Part shown: in pieces, positions 7,788 through 16,398 of the stretch
Position numbering within the stretch: the first letter of the stretch is position 1
Layout of the letters: every line of letters starts with the position of its first letter
Assembly (NCBI GenBank): GCA_020633125.1
Contig: JACKEH010000027.1
Span: 1-54,459, forward strand
DNA from: Sandaracinus sp.
GTDB lineage: Bacteria > Myxococcota_A > Polyangia > Polyangiales > Houyiibacteriaceae
Direction: 5' to 3'
DNA: 54,459 bases
Program-made: the position numbers and the translations under genes
The notes under the pieces: generated by a model
The model's input: only the letters and a program-made list of their open reading frames with translations
Database searches by the model: none
What the model was told of the DNA's origin: nothing

Positions 7788-8588
7788 GTGCGCGTCGAAG
7801 ATTGGGATCGGTATTGGCGTCTCGAGGACCTCCGGCGGAGCTTCGACCCGCTCGACTTTCGCCGTTGGAAGCGCGACAGCCAACGCGCGCTTCGTGAGCT
7901 GCATCCACGCGACGGCGTTCGATTGCTCGACGCGACCGCGGGCATGGGCGACCACACCGTGAACCTCGCGGAAGAGGGCTTCGTGGTCGAAGCCTGCGAC
8001 GCGAGCCCGGTCGCGCGAGAGCTCACCGAACGTGCGTTGCGCGAGGCAGGGCTCGAGCTGCCGGTGATCGACGCGTGTTGGGAAGCGCTCGGCGAGGTTC
8101 GTCCGGCCGCGTTCGATCTGATCTTCAACGACGCGCTTCACTGGACCTACGAGCGCGACGCGCTCGCGGCGCAGCTGCGCGGCCATCTCGCAGCGCTGCG
8201 TCCCGGCGGCGCGCTCGTGTTCTTCTTCGCCGACGCGCGTGAGCCGGACGAAGGCGCGGGGCTCCGGTTGCTCGAATGGGATTGGTCGCAGCTCGGCGAG
8301 CCAGAGCGCGTCGAGTGGTCGCACGCGTCGAGCGAGCTCTCGATCACGCTGCGCGTGCACGCGACGCGTGGCCACGACTTTCTCGACGAGCGCCATCGTT
8401 TCGAAGAGCGCCGTGGCGACGACGTACGGGTCACGGAGCTGACCATGCGGCGGGTCTACCGTTGGGATTGGTTCGCGCTCTCGCGGCTGCTCGCCGAGGT
8501 CGGGTTCGTCGACCTCCGCAGCGAGGTCTTCGAGAACCGCGCGAAGGGCTACACGTTCGCGATGAACCACGCGTTTCGTCCGCGCTGA
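7788..8588 (+). CDS. Class I SAM-dependent methyltransferase
   Basis: A 266-residue soluble protein. Motif I of the SAM-binding Rossmann fold is seen as VRLLDATAGMGDHTVNLAE (about residues 44-62), followed by the acidic strand VEACDASPVA (motif post-I) and the DLIFNDALHW strand with LRPGGALVFFFAD (motifs II-III). The C-terminal third (SSELSITLRVHATRG..., RWDWFALSRLLAEVGF) resembles the lid seen in small-molecule methyltransferases of the Methyltransf_11/25 type. The substrate cannot be inferred. GTG at 7788 is used because it is the first codon after the -10 box and begins the conserved RVEDWDRYW. Convergent with the Kazal gene; a shared hairpin lies between. Confidence 0.82.
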   Translation: MRVEDWDRYWRLEDLRRSFDPLDFRRWKRDSQRALRELHPRDGVRLLDATAGMGDHTVNLAEEGFVVEACDASPVARELTERALREAGLELPVIDACWEALGEVRPAAFDLIFNDALHWTYERDALAAQLRGHLAALRPGGALVFFFADAREPDEGAGLRLLEWDWSQLGEPERVEWSHASSELSITLRVHATRGHDFLDERHRFEERRGDDVRVTELTMRRVYRWDWFALSRLLAEVGFVDLRSEVFENRAKGYTFAMNHAFRPR

Positions 8589-8613
8589 ACGCCTCCAGCA
8601 CACGCGACGGAAA

Positions 8614-8643
8614 AGGAAGAGCCCGCCGGGGGAGGCGGGCTCT
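8614..8643. terminator. Bidirectional hairpin terminator between convergent genes
   Basis: Perfect 12-base arms GAAGAGCCCGCC (8614-8625) and GGCGGGCTCTTC (8632-8643) around a 6-base loop. On the minus strand it is followed by CCTTTTCC, a short T-tract. Its place between the convergent ends at 8588 and 8833 suits termination in both directions. The rest of 8589-8832 shows no gene. Confidence 0.75.
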
Positions 8644-8832
8644 TCGGGTGGCGCGTAGCGAGTCGAGCTCGTGCCGTATCCGAGCTCTCGTCGCGACGTC
8701 CGTCGTTCGGCACGACGCGCGGGGAGGATGGTGGTGGTGAAAGCGCGCGACGTGCGACGTCTGGTTAGACCCTCGAAGAGTCCGCCGGACCCGTGATCCG
8801 CAAAGCATCAAGGGCCCAGGAGACGAGGGGGC

Positions 8833-10116
8833 TCAGCGCGCGCACGCGCAGATCGCGCAGCCGTCGGGGCCGACCTCGAACTCCTCGCACGCGAGGGTGC
8901 ACAGGACGGGCGGGCACTCGGGCTCGGGCTCACCGAAGGAGCACATGCCGTAGCAGACCGCGGGGCACGCCTCGTCGCCGCTGCAGGGCGAGTGACAGAC
9001 GCTGTGGTCGCAGTAGCCCATGCCGCACTCGTCGTCCGAGAGGCAGAGCACGGGGTCGACGCCGTGGCACTCGCCTTCGCCGACGACCCGGTCGCCGTAG
9101 CACTCGGCTTCGCAGGCATTCGACCACGTGTTGCCGCTCGCGCCACAGACCGGCGCCCAGATCTCGGGGCAGATGCAGGTCGGCTCGACCGGCGCGCAGT
9201 AGCTGCGGCACGGCGCGTCCATGCAATCGCGGCCGTCCTCGCAATACACCGGCGCGCACTCGGTGCGGCACTCGAAACCGGGGCCACAGTCGAAGTCCGC
9301 GGAGCACTCGGGCGGCGGCTCTTCGCGGGGCACGCACACGCCGGGCGGCGGCGGGGGCGGAAGATCCTCGCAGGGACCTTCGTGAAGGACGGGTACGCCG
9401 ACGCAGCTCGCCGCGCACTCGTTGCCGTAGGTGACGCCGTCGGCACCGCAGACCGGCGCGTACTCGAGGGTGCAATCGCACTCGGGCGGCATCCTCGGCG
9501 AGGGCGCGGCGGGCTCGTCTCCGTCCATGCCGCCGCCCTCGTAGGGCGGTTCGTCGCAGGGGAGCGGCTCGGGGTCGATCGACACGAGGCAGACCTCGTG
9601 CGGGGCGCAGTCGTCGTCGCTGAAGCAGCCCGGCGGCGGCGGCTCGACCGGCACGCAGAAGCCGATCGGGGGCGACACGGAGCCGTCTTCGTGCACCTCG
9701 CGTCCGTCGTCCCAAACGCAGATCTCACCACGGGCGCAGTCGGCGTCGGAGGAGCAGCCGTAGGGGCGGTCGTCGGTGCAACGGCCGTAGCAGACCGCGG
9801 GGCATGCGTAGTCGCCGTCCGGGCAGCTGCTCAGGCACTCGGAGTGGTCGCACGCCTGGCCCATCGCGCAGTCGTCGTTCGAGAGGCAGAGACCGCCGTC
9901 GCTCTCACACTCGCCTTCGTACGCGAGGGCCACACCCGCTGCTTCGAGGTGGCAGAGGCTCGAGTAGGTGTGTTGGTCGACGCCGCAGACGGGCGCCCAG
10001 ATCTCGGGGCAAGCGTCGGGCGGCGGCTCGGGCTCGCAGCCGCGGTTGCCGGCGAGCATCGGCACCAAGCCGAGACAACAGAGCAACCAAGTCCTCGTAC
10101 GTGCGTGAGCAAGCAT
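8833..10116 (-). CDS. Secreted multi-Kazal / antistasin-like protease-inhibitor protein
   Basis: A 427-residue exported, very cysteine-rich protein. Signal peptide about 1-23. Three Kazal-type domains have the pattern C-P-E-I-W-A-P-V-C-G and a downstream Y-x-N/S-x-C: residues 36-70, 213-249 and 314-350. Two internal repeats (77-113 and 358-392) share CLS-DD/DE-C-MG-CDHS-C and end ACPAVCYG-C. Other four-cysteine units of the form C-S/F-D-x-D-C lie at 121-134, 164-176 and 271-283. The last 25 residues (ECPPVLCTLACEEF, GPDGCAICAC) look like an antistasin-type inhibitor domain. Family knowledge says Kazal and antistasin domains block serine proteases; the targets here are unknown. The ATG at 10116 is supported by AAGGGAAG ahead of it and by the signal peptide; an upstream in-frame start lacks both. 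Confidence 0.85.
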   Translation of the reverse strand: MLAHARTRTWLLCCLGLVPMLAGNRGCEPEPPPDACPEIWAPVCGVDQHTYSSLCHLEAAGVALAYEGECESDGGLCLSNDDCAMGQACDHSECLSSCPDGDYACPAVCYGRCTDDRPYGCSSDADCARGEICVWDDGREVHEDGSVSPPIGFCVPVEPPPPGCFSDDDCAPHEVCLVSIDPEPLPCDEPPYEGGGMDGDEPAAPSPRMPPECDCTLEYAPVCGADGVTYGNECAASCVGVPVLHEGPCEDLPPPPPPGVCVPREEPPPECSADFDCGPGFECRTECAPVYCEDGRDCMDAPCRSYCAPVEPTCICPEIWAPVCGASGNTWSNACEAECYGDRVVGEGECHGVDPVLCLSDDECGMGYCDHSVCHSPCSGDEACPAVCYGMCSFGEPEPECPPVLCTLACEEFEVGPDGCAICACAR

Positions 10117-10434
10117 CGTCTTCCCTTCCTTCGTGCGAGGCGTGCCGAAGCGTGCCGCCGCGCGACCTCTCGTCTCGATCGGCCGCGATTCGCGCGCACC
10201 GATCCCTTCACGGCACCCCACGACCGACGAAGGGGGTGCCGCTGCGTTCGTCCGGTCCGCGTTACTGACCGCGTTCCGTTCGATTCACGCCGATGTCGTG
10301 GACGCGCCGGGAAGGACCCGTCAGAAAAAGTTCGGGCCGTCGCTGGAACGTGTTCGACCCGGTCGATGTGCCATTGTGTGGCTCGGAGGCCGAAGGCGGC
10401 TCACACGCGCCGGGCGCGTTTCGTCGGGGGGTGC

Positions 10435-10440
10435 TACGAC
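10435..10440 (+). promoter_or_regulatory. Candidate -10 box TACGAC of the CDF transporter gene
   Basis: TGC-TACGAC eight bases before ATG 10449; the same TGCTACGAC string stands before the glycine oxidase gene on the other strand. The gap 10117-10434 between the divergent genes otherwise shows no feature I can support. Confidence 0.45.
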
Positions 10441-10448
10441 GAGGGCGA

Positions 10449-11369
10449 ATGCACGGCCACGGTCACGGCCAAGCGCACGGCCACGGACACGGCTCGACGG
10501 GCGACGCGGCCGCGCGCGCGCTCGGGCTGAGCGTGGTGCTTCACGCCGTGTTCATGGTCGTCGAGGCCGTCGCGGGGTGGTGGAGCGGATCGCTCGCGCT
10601 GCTCTCGGATGCCGGGCACATGCTCTCGGACGTCGGCGCGCTCTTGCTCGCCTGGTTCGCGCAGCGCTTGCGTGAACGGGAGCCCGATCCTTCGTACACC
10701 TTCGGCCTTCGGCGCTTGCCCGTGCTCGGTGGGCTCGTCAACGGGATCAGCCTGCTCGCGATCGTCGTGCTCGTGGTGGTGGAGGCGGTCGAACGTTTCG
10801 ACGCCTCGCCGACGATCGACGGAGTGTCGGTGCTCATCGTCGGTGTGCTCGGGTTGATCGTGAACCTCGTCGGCGCGTGGTGGCTGTACCGCAGCGGCGA
10901 TCAGAGCGTGAACGTGCGCGGCGCGTTGCTGCACGTGCTCGCCGACGCGCTCGGGAGCGTCGCCGCGGTGCTCAGCGCGGTCGTCATCCTCACGACGGGT
11001 TGGACGCGCATCGACGCCATCGCGAGCGTGGTCATCGCGCTCTTGATCTTGCTCGCGAGCCTGCCGCTCTTGCGGGACGCGCTCCACATCCTCTTGCAGC
11101 GCGCGCCGGTCGGGCTCGACGTCACGAAGCTTCGGGCGTCGGTGGATGCGTTGCCGTCGGTGGTGCGCGTGCGCGACCTGCACGTCTGGCAGCTCGATTC
11201 GGGGCAGACCGTGGCGAGCTTGGTCGTCGTCTGCCGCGCGGCCACGTTGCACGAGGCGAGCGAGCTCGCCGACACGGTGCGCAAACATCTACACGACACC
11301 TTCGACGTCGACCACGCGACGGTGGAGCTGCGTGCCGAAGACGCGCCTGCGCCGCACCACCATTTCTGA
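10449..11369 (+). CDS. Cation diffusion facilitator (CDF) metal exporter
   Basis: A 306-residue inner-membrane protein of the CDF family (ZitB/CzcD type), which exports Zn2+ or similar divalent ions in exchange for protons. It starts with a His-rich tail (MHGHGHGQAHGHGHG) likely to bind metal. Six membrane segments can be traced. The two metal-site motifs are SLALLSDAGHMLSD (D54, H57, D61) in segment 2 and LLHVLADALGS (H162, D166) in segment 5, the H-D/D-H set normally associated with zinc. The C-terminal cytoplasmic domain has VRDLHVWQLDSG, and the protein ends in a second His cluster (PHHHF). Its stop codon overlaps the start of the thioesterase gene by one base. Confidence 0.93.
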   Translation: MHGHGHGQAHGHGHGSTGDAAARALGLSVVLHAVFMVVEAVAGWWSGSLALLSDAGHMLSDVGALLLAWFAQRLREREPDPSYTFGLRRLPVLGGLVNGISLLAIVVLVVVEAVERFDASPTIDGVSVLIVGVLGLIVNLVGAWWLYRSGDQSVNVRGALLHVLADALGSVAAVLSAVVILTTGWTRIDAIASVVIALLILLASLPLLRDALHILLQRAPVGLDVTKLRASVDALPSVVRVRDLHVWQLDSGQTVASLVVVCRAATLHEASELADTVRKHLHDTFDVDHATVELRAEDAPAPHHHF

Positions 11370-12175
11370 TGACCGCGCTCGACCACGCCCTGACCCTCAC
11401 GCCGCTCTCCGACGACGACGGCGCGCTGCGCTTCGGCTGCGCCTTCACCGCGGAGTGGTTTCAAGGCCGCGGCGCATACGGTGGCATCGTGGCCGGGCTC
11501 TTCGCTCGCGCGTTTCAGATTTGCGTGCCGACCCGCGACGCACGCACGATGACGGTGCACTTCTGCGCGCCGGCGACGGGCGAAGGCACGATCGAGGTAG
11601 TGCTGGAGCGCGAAGGGGCGAACCTCTCGCAGCTCTCGGCGCGGCTGACGCATCTTCGTCGAGGGCGCGTCGTGACGGTGGCGTTTGCGACGGCGGTCTT
11701 CGGTCGCGACGTGGGGCCCGAGGCCTACGGTGACCGCGTCGCGCCGGCGGTCCCGGAGGCGCGTGACGTGCCGGTCTTTCGGCTGACGCCCGGCTGGCCG
11801 GTCTTCAGCGAGCATTTCGAGTTTCGCCCCTGCCTCGGTCACCAAGCGTTTCGACGCGCTCCGGAGGGACATCTCGGCGGCTGGATTCGACCCGTGGAGC
11901 CACAGCCCGCGGACCTCGGGCGAGTGTGCGCGATCCTCGACGCGTGGCCGCCCGCGGTCTTGCCCGTGCTCGCCGAGCCGCGGCCGGCCGCGAGCATCGA
12001 CCTCACGTTCCATTTCTTCCGATCGTTTCCGATCGCGCAGCCGGACGACGCGAGCTTCCTCTACGAGGCGCGCTCGCCGGTCATGCGCGGTGGATACGCC
12101 GAAGAGGACGCGACGCTCTGGGACGCGGAGCGGCGGTTGGTCGCGCGGGTCCGGCAGAACGTCGCGGTGTTCTGA
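11369..12175 (+). CDS. Acyl-CoA thioesterase-like double-hotdog protein
   Basis: A 268-residue soluble protein with the layout of the TesB-like/acyl-CoA thioesterase family: a first hotdog with WFQGRGAYGGIVAGLFARAF and RTMTVHFCAPATGEGTIEV (about 28-75), and a second with GHLGGWIRPVEPQPADLGRVCAILDAWPPAV and ASIDLTFHFFRSFP (about 165-225). Family members hydrolyse acyl-CoA esters to free acid and CoA. The ATG shares its A with the TGA of the CDF gene (TGATG), so the two are co-transcribed and probably translationally coupled, although a link between metal export and acyl-CoA hydrolysis is not obvious. No separate ribosome site is evident. Confidence 0.8.
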   Translation: MTALDHALTLTPLSDDDGALRFGCAFTAEWFQGRGAYGGIVAGLFARAFQICVPTRDARTMTVHFCAPATGEGTIEVVLEREGANLSQLSARLTHLRRGRVVTVAFATAVFGRDVGPEAYGDRVAPAVPEARDVPVFRLTPGWPVFSEHFEFRPCLGHQAFRRAPEGHLGGWIRPVEPQPADLGRVCAILDAWPPAVLPVLAEPRPAASIDLTFHFFRSFPIAQPDDASFLYEARSPVMRGGYAEEDATLWDAERRLVARVRQNVAVF

Positions 12176-12219
12176 AGACCCTCGCACGCGGGAAAAAGGA
12201 CCCGTTCTCACGTGCGGTG

Positions 12220-12225
12220 TACGGT
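12220..12225 (+). promoter_or_regulatory. Candidate -10 box TACGGT ahead of a leader ORF and the K+ channel
   Basis: TG-TACGGT nine bases before an ATG at 12235 that opens a 20-codon frame leading into the channel gene. Confidence 0.4.
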
Positions 12226-12234
12226 AGCCCGCCG

Positions 12235-12297
12235 ATGATCGGGGCTCCCACACCGCCACGCGAGCCACGCGTGCCTTCACGCGGAGGGCGCACGTGA
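12235..12297 (+). CDS. Possible 20-residue leader peptide upstream of the K+ channel
   Basis: ATG at 12235 opens a 20-codon frame (begins MIGAPTPP, rich in Pro, Arg and Gly) whose TGA overlaps the GTG start of the channel gene in a GTGA arrangement. If transcription starts just after TACGGT, this would be the first codon on the mRNA and the channel would be translated by re-initiation. It could equally be chance; there is no homology evidence. Confidence 0.25.
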   Translation: MIGAPTPPREPRVPSRGGRT

Positions 12298-13418
12298 CCC
12301 CCGAGGAACGGCGACGATTTCTCGAAGCCCGCGACCGACGCTACCGACGTGGTGGCTTCAAACGCCTCGGCGCGGCGACGACCGCGATGGCGTCGCTCGT
12401 GGCGTTGGCGACGGGCGGGTTCTTCTTGCTCGGCCAGCTGCACCATCGCGGCGTGCTCTCGCCCGCGCTCCCGGAGGCGTGGAGCCTCGGCGACTGCTTC
12501 TACATGACGGTCATCACCGTGAGCACCGTGGGGTACGGCGAGACCCTGCCGCTGCCCGCGGGCATGACCTTCGAGGCCTTCGGCGACGTCCGCATCTACA
12601 CGGGCTTCGTCATCCTCTTCGCGCTCTTGCTCGTCGGCTATTCGGTTTCGTCGGCGACCGCCTTCCTCGTCGAAGGCGACCTCCTCGAGTTCTGGCAAAG
12701 GAGACGCTCCATGAAGGACGCGCGCCGGATGGAGAAACACTTCATCGTCTGCGGTGGCGGCGTGACCGGTGAGGTCGTGCTTCGCGAGCTGGTCGAGACG
12801 CATCACCGCGTGGTGGTCGTCGAGCTCGACGCGCGGCGCGCGGAGGCGGTGCGCGAACGTTGGCAGGTCCCGGTCCTCGTCGGCGACGCCACGTCCGACG
12901 ACGTCTTGGACGCGGCCGGCTTGGACCGCGCGTCGGGGCTCGCGGCGGCGCTGCCGAACGACCGGGACAACGTCTTCCTCATCGTGACCGCGCGACGTCG
13001 GAAGAAGGACCTGCGCATCGTCAGCCTCGCGGCGTCCGAAGACGTGCGCGACAAGCTGCTCGCCGCCGGCGCCGACTCCGTCGTCGCCGCGAGCTCGATC
13101 GGCGGGATGCGATTGGCCTCCGAGCTCTTTCGGCCGACCGTGGTGAGCTTCCTCGACGTGATGCTTCGGGGTCGCGACGACAGCGTGCGATTCTCTCAAA
13201 TCACGCTCGGCGCCGAGTGGAAGGGGCGCACCGCGGGCGACGTCGATCTGCCGGGACGTTTCGGGCTGCCGCTGCTCGCGATCGAAGACCCGAAGACGCG
13301 CGCGATGGTCTTCAACCCGCCGCGCGACGCCGTGCTCCCCGACCATGCCGTGATCGTCACGATGGGCGAGACCTCGCGGGTCGAAGACGCCGAGAGGGCG
13401 TTCTCGCCGCGTCGTTGA
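12294..13418 (+). CDS. Potassium channel with cytoplasmic RCK (TrkA-N) domain
   Basis: A 374-residue protein. Two membrane helices (about 27-50 and 98-125) flank a pore loop with the selectivity filter TVGYGE (78-83). A linker leads to an RCK/TrkA-N domain beginning EKHFIVCGGGVTGEVVLREL (about 145-165), which has the nucleotide-binding G-x-G-x-x-G form, then a TrkA-C-like C-terminal lobe (about 285-365, with LGAEWKGRTAGDVDLPGRFGLPLLAI). This is the two-helix-plus-RCK architecture of MthK/YugO-type K+ channels gated by ligands such as Ca2+ or nucleotides. GTG at 12294 is used: it lies after GGAGGG and overlaps the stop of the leader ORF. Confidence 0.9.
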   Translation: MTPEERRRFLEARDRRYRRGGFKRLGAATTAMASLVALATGGFFLLGQLHHRGVLSPALPEAWSLGDCFYMTVITVSTVGYGETLPLPAGMTFEAFGDVRIYTGFVILFALLLVGYSVSSATAFLVEGDLLEFWQRRRSMKDARRMEKHFIVCGGGVTGEVVLRELVETHHRVVVVELDARRAEAVRERWQVPVLVGDATSDDVLDAAGLDRASGLAAALPNDRDNVFLIVTARRRKKDLRIVSLAASEDVRDKLLAAGADSVVAASSIGGMRLASELFRPTVVSFLDVMLRGRDDSVRFSQITLGAEWKGRTAGDVDLPGRFGLPLLAIEDPKTRAMVFNPPRDAVLPDHAVIVTMGETSRVEDAERAFSPRR

Positions 13419-13548
13419 CGTGGCGCAGTGGCGAACCGCGGGGGAGAGCCCACGGAGCGCGCCTCGAGTCCGTTCGTGACCTCTCGATAGGGTGAGCGTC
13501 GCTCGTTCGGTCTTGCTGGTGTGTTACGCGCTGACGCATTCTTGTTGC

Positions 13549-16161
13549 ATGCGCGTCACAAAGCCCCGCCTCGGGGCTCTCCTCGTCTTGCTTACGTTCG
13601 CCGGATCCGCCTGCAAAGACGGCAAAGAAGACCCGCTCGTGCCCGACGCGGGCGGCGACGACGCCGGGGACGACGGTGGCAGCGCGTGCGAGCCGCTCGG
13701 TGACTTCGACGTCGCCGATCCGGACGGAGCCGCGGACCCGCTCGCCGTCCCTGCCGGCGAGGCCCGCGTCGGCCGGCTCGACGCGGATTCTCTGCCGGCC
13801 GATCGCTTCGGGCTCGCGCGCTGGCACCCGGGCGACTTCGTGCTCGCCAACGAGAACGTCGCGTTCGTGGTGACCGCGGCCGGCGTACCCGGCGAAGCCT
13901 ACGACCCGCACGGCGGCCGTCTCGTGGGCTTGGGCTTGATGCAAGACGGCGCGATCGAGGCGCCGGCCGACTTCGGCATCGTGGTGCTCGCGCTCCAGCG
14001 CTTCTTGGTCGACACGAGCTCGGTCAGCGTCGTCGCGGACGGCACGGACGGCGAGGCCGCGGTGCTCCGCGTCGCGGGTCGGCTCGCGCGCCTCGAAGCC
14101 TTCGGTGACCTGCTCGACGGTCTGCTCCCGCAAGACTACGAGGGGCTGCCCGCGGCGATCACGTACACGCTCGAGCCCGGCGCCTCGCATGCGACGCTCG
14201 AGCTCTCGGTGCGCGCGGGAGCGCGTGGCTTCCGTGCCCCGCTCGGCGTGATTCAGGCGTTCTTCCAGTCGAGCCGCATGCCCGCGTGGCGTCCCGGGGT
14301 CGGCATCGTCTCCGAGTCGAGCGCGGCCGTTCCTTACGTCGCGTTCGACGGCAGCGGTGCCCCCGACGGAATCACGACGAGCTACGCCTGGATGACCGAC
14401 ATGGGCACGCTCTCACCCCTCATTCAGACCGGCGGCGCCGACGTGTTCTCTTCCGGCCGCATCGACGCGGATCCGTGCGGCGAGGTCACCGTCTCCCTCG
14501 GACGGGTCGTGGTCGGGGCCGACCTTCCCGACGCGCAGGCGCGCGTTGCCGCGCTCGACGGGACCACGCTGACCGAGGTCACCGGCCGCGTCACGGTGGA
14601 CGGCGTCGCGGCCACGGGCGCACGCGTGCACCTCACCGCGGACGACGAGCACCTCACGCGTTTCGTCGTCGAAGACGACGGTAGCTTCGCCGTGAACGTC
14701 GACGCGCGCGCCACCCAGCTCTGGGTCTGGCGCGATGGCTTCCCGCTGGCGGGCCCCTTCGAGCTCGTGGCGGGCGGCACGAACGTCGATCTTCCGGCGT
14801 CGGCGACCGTGAACGTGCGCGCGCTCGACCTCGCGGGCGGCGGGGCGATTCCGGCGCGCGTCGAGATCTTCCCGCGCGGCGCCACGCCGCTGCCGGTCGG
14901 CACGATGGGCTTCGGCGAGTCGGGCTTCGGCAGCAGCCGTGTCGACGTGCGCTTCGCGACCGACGGTCTCGCGAGCTTCGAGCTCGCGCCTGGCACCTAC
15001 CGACTGCGCGTCTCGCGCGGGCCGGCGTGGGAGCGCTTCGAGACGGACCTGGATCTCGCGGCCGACGACGAGGTGAACGTCGCCGCGGAGCTCGAGCGGG
15101 TCGTCGCGATCCCCGGCGTGCTCTGCGCGGACTACCACGTGCACACGCACCGCTCGGTCGACAGCGGCGACGACGCGGCGCTCAAGGTCTCGGGTCTCGT
15201 GGCCGATGGTCTCGACCTCGTGGTGCGCAGCGAGCACGAGTTCGTGAGCGACTTCCAGCCGCTCATCGAATCGCTCGGATTGGCTTCGTTCGCGCGCGGC
15301 TTCGGCGGCATGGAGCTGACGACCTTCCAATACGGACACTTCGGCGTGTTCCCGCTCGAAGCGGACACCTCGCGTCCGAGCGACGGCGCGATTCGTTGGT
15401 ACGGCGTGTCGCCGCCGGACCTCTTCGACACCGTGCGTGCGCGGCCGGAGAGCCCGACGCTCATCATCAACCACCCCCGCGCGGGCGGAACGCTGCAGGC
15501 CTACTTCGAAGAAGTCGGCTTCGACCCCGTCACCGGCTCCGTGCGCGACATGGACAACTGGGACGAAGACTTCGAGGTCGTCGAGGTCTTCAACGACAGC
15601 GACTTCGAGAGCAACCGCGACGGAACGGTGCGCGACTGGTTCGGTCTGCTCAACGCCGGACGGCGCGTGGCGGCGGTCGGCTCGTCGGACAGCCACGGCA
15701 TTCACTCGTCGCCGGTCGGTTACCCCCGCACCTGCCTCGAGGTCGGCACCGACGACGTGCGCTCGGTGACGGCGAGCGCGTTCCAGAGCGCGACCGCCGA
15801 AGGACGCAGCGTGGTCACGGGCGGCATCTACCTGGAGATCACGGGACCCGGAGGCGCGGGTCCCGGAGACGACGCGACGGGCGTCGGGGCGCGCGCCTCG
15901 TTCGAGGTGGTCGTGCGCGCCGCGAGTCACGTCGAGGTGAATCGCCTCGAGGTGATCGTCGACGGAATGACCGCCGAGACACTGCCCATCGAGCCGGGCG
16001 ACGCCGAAGCCGGCACTTCGGTGCGAGCGCGCATGACGATCGAGGCCGACGTCGCGAGCTCGGGCAGCTGGGTCGTCTTTCACGCGGCCGGCGACACCGG
16101 CTTCGACGCGCAGAACTCGCGACCCTTCGCGATCAGCAACCCGGTCTACCTCACGCGCTGA
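13549..16161 (+). CDS. CehA/McbA-like PHP-domain lipoprotein metallohydrolase
   Basis: An 870-residue exported protein. The N-terminus (MRVTKPRLGALLVLL..., GSAC) is a lipoprotein-like signal followed by an Asp/Gly linker. The middle third is beta-rich, with a carboxypeptidase-regulatory-like segment near 350-400 (VTGRVTVDGVAATGARVHLT). The PHP-type metallophosphoesterase domain starts at about 525 with ADYHVHTHRS (H530, H532, H534), followed by RSEHEF (about 562), a histidine in IINHPRAGG (about 642) and SSDSHG (about 715), all expected metal ligands. The family includes CehA-type hydrolases; the substrate is unknown. An upstream GTG at 13492 is an alternative start. A TAGGGT box at 13488-13493 would give a leader of about 50 bases to the chosen ATG. 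Confidence 0.8.
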   Translation: MRVTKPRLGALLVLLTFAGSACKDGKEDPLVPDAGGDDAGDDGGSACEPLGDFDVADPDGAADPLAVPAGEARVGRLDADSLPADRFGLARWHPGDFVLANENVAFVVTAAGVPGEAYDPHGGRLVGLGLMQDGAIEAPADFGIVVLALQRFLVDTSSVSVVADGTDGEAAVLRVAGRLARLEAFGDLLDGLLPQDYEGLPAAITYTLEPGASHATLELSVRAGARGFRAPLGVIQAFFQSSRMPAWRPGVGIVSESSAAVPYVAFDGSGAPDGITTSYAWMTDMGTLSPLIQTGGADVFSSGRIDADPCGEVTVSLGRVVVGADLPDAQARVAALDGTTLTEVTGRVTVDGVAATGARVHLTADDEHLTRFVVEDDGSFAVNVDARATQLWVWRDGFPLAGPFELVAGGTNVDLPASATVNVRALDLAGGGAIPARVEIFPRGATPLPVGTMGFGESGFGSSRVDVRFATDGLASFELAPGTYRLRVSRGPAWERFETDLDLAADDEVNVAAELERVVAIPGVLCADYHVHTHRSVDSGDDAALKVSGLVADGLDLVVRSEHEFVSDFQPLIESLGLASFARGFGGMELTTFQYGHFGVFPLEADTSRPSDGAIRWYGVSPPDLFDTVRARPESPTLIINHPRAGGTLQAYFEEVGFDPVTGSVRDMDNWDEDFEVVEVFNDSDFESNRDGTVRDWFGLLNAGRRVAAVGSSDSHGIHSSPVGYPRTCLEVGTDDVRSVTASAFQSATAEGRSVVTGGIYLEITGPGGAGPGDDATGVGARASFEVVVRAASHVEVNRLEVIVDGMTAETLPIEPGDAEAGTSVRARMTIEADVASSGSWVVFHAAGDTGFDAQNSRPFAISNPVYLTR

Positions 16162-16166
16162 CGCGC

Positions 16167-16315
16167 GTGCCCGTGCCCGTGCCCGTGCCCGTGCCCGTGC
16201 CCTAGCACGCGGGCGCGAGCCGTGGGGTCCTCGCCCGGAGTACGGGGCGTCGGCGGCGTGTGGGGCCGCGAAGCGGCGGTGGCGCGAAGCGCCGGGGCAC
16301 GGGCACGGGCACGGG
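16167..16315. repeat. Inverted GTGCCC hexamer arrays flanking a GCTTCG-rich core
   Basis: Six perfect GTGCCC hexamers run from 16167 to 16202, six bases after the stop of the CehA-like gene. The complementary GGGCAC hexamer is repeated three times at about 16297-16315. Between them, 16264-16293 is the inverted copy of the core found in the repeats at 6373 and 25497. The opposed arrays could pair into a long hairpin in RNA or single-stranded DNA. The element separates the CehA-like gene from sctV. Confidence 0.8.
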
Positions 16316-16383
16316 TAGGCGCACGGGCCGCCTGGTCGAAAGGCCGGCGGCCGCGCGAGTTCGGCCCGGACCGCGCCCCGTGG

Positions 16384-16389
16384 TAAGAA
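16384..16389 (+). promoter_or_regulatory. Candidate -10 element TAAGAA of sctV
   Basis: TGG-TAAGAA nine bases before the ATG at 16399; the sixth base is not T, so it is weaker than the other boxes. No Shine-Dalgarno site is seen. Confidence 0.35.
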
Positions 16390-16398
16390 CGCCGGATC

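Noticed and set aside
4544..8128. A 1194-codon open frame on the minus strand across the FAD enzyme, CAP protein and methyltransferase genes
   Set aside because: It is Arg/Ala-rich and antisense to three genes with clear domains; long open antisense frames are expected at this GC content.
16167..16315. CRISPR-like repeat array
   Set aside because: Units are six bases with no spacers and no cas genes nearby.
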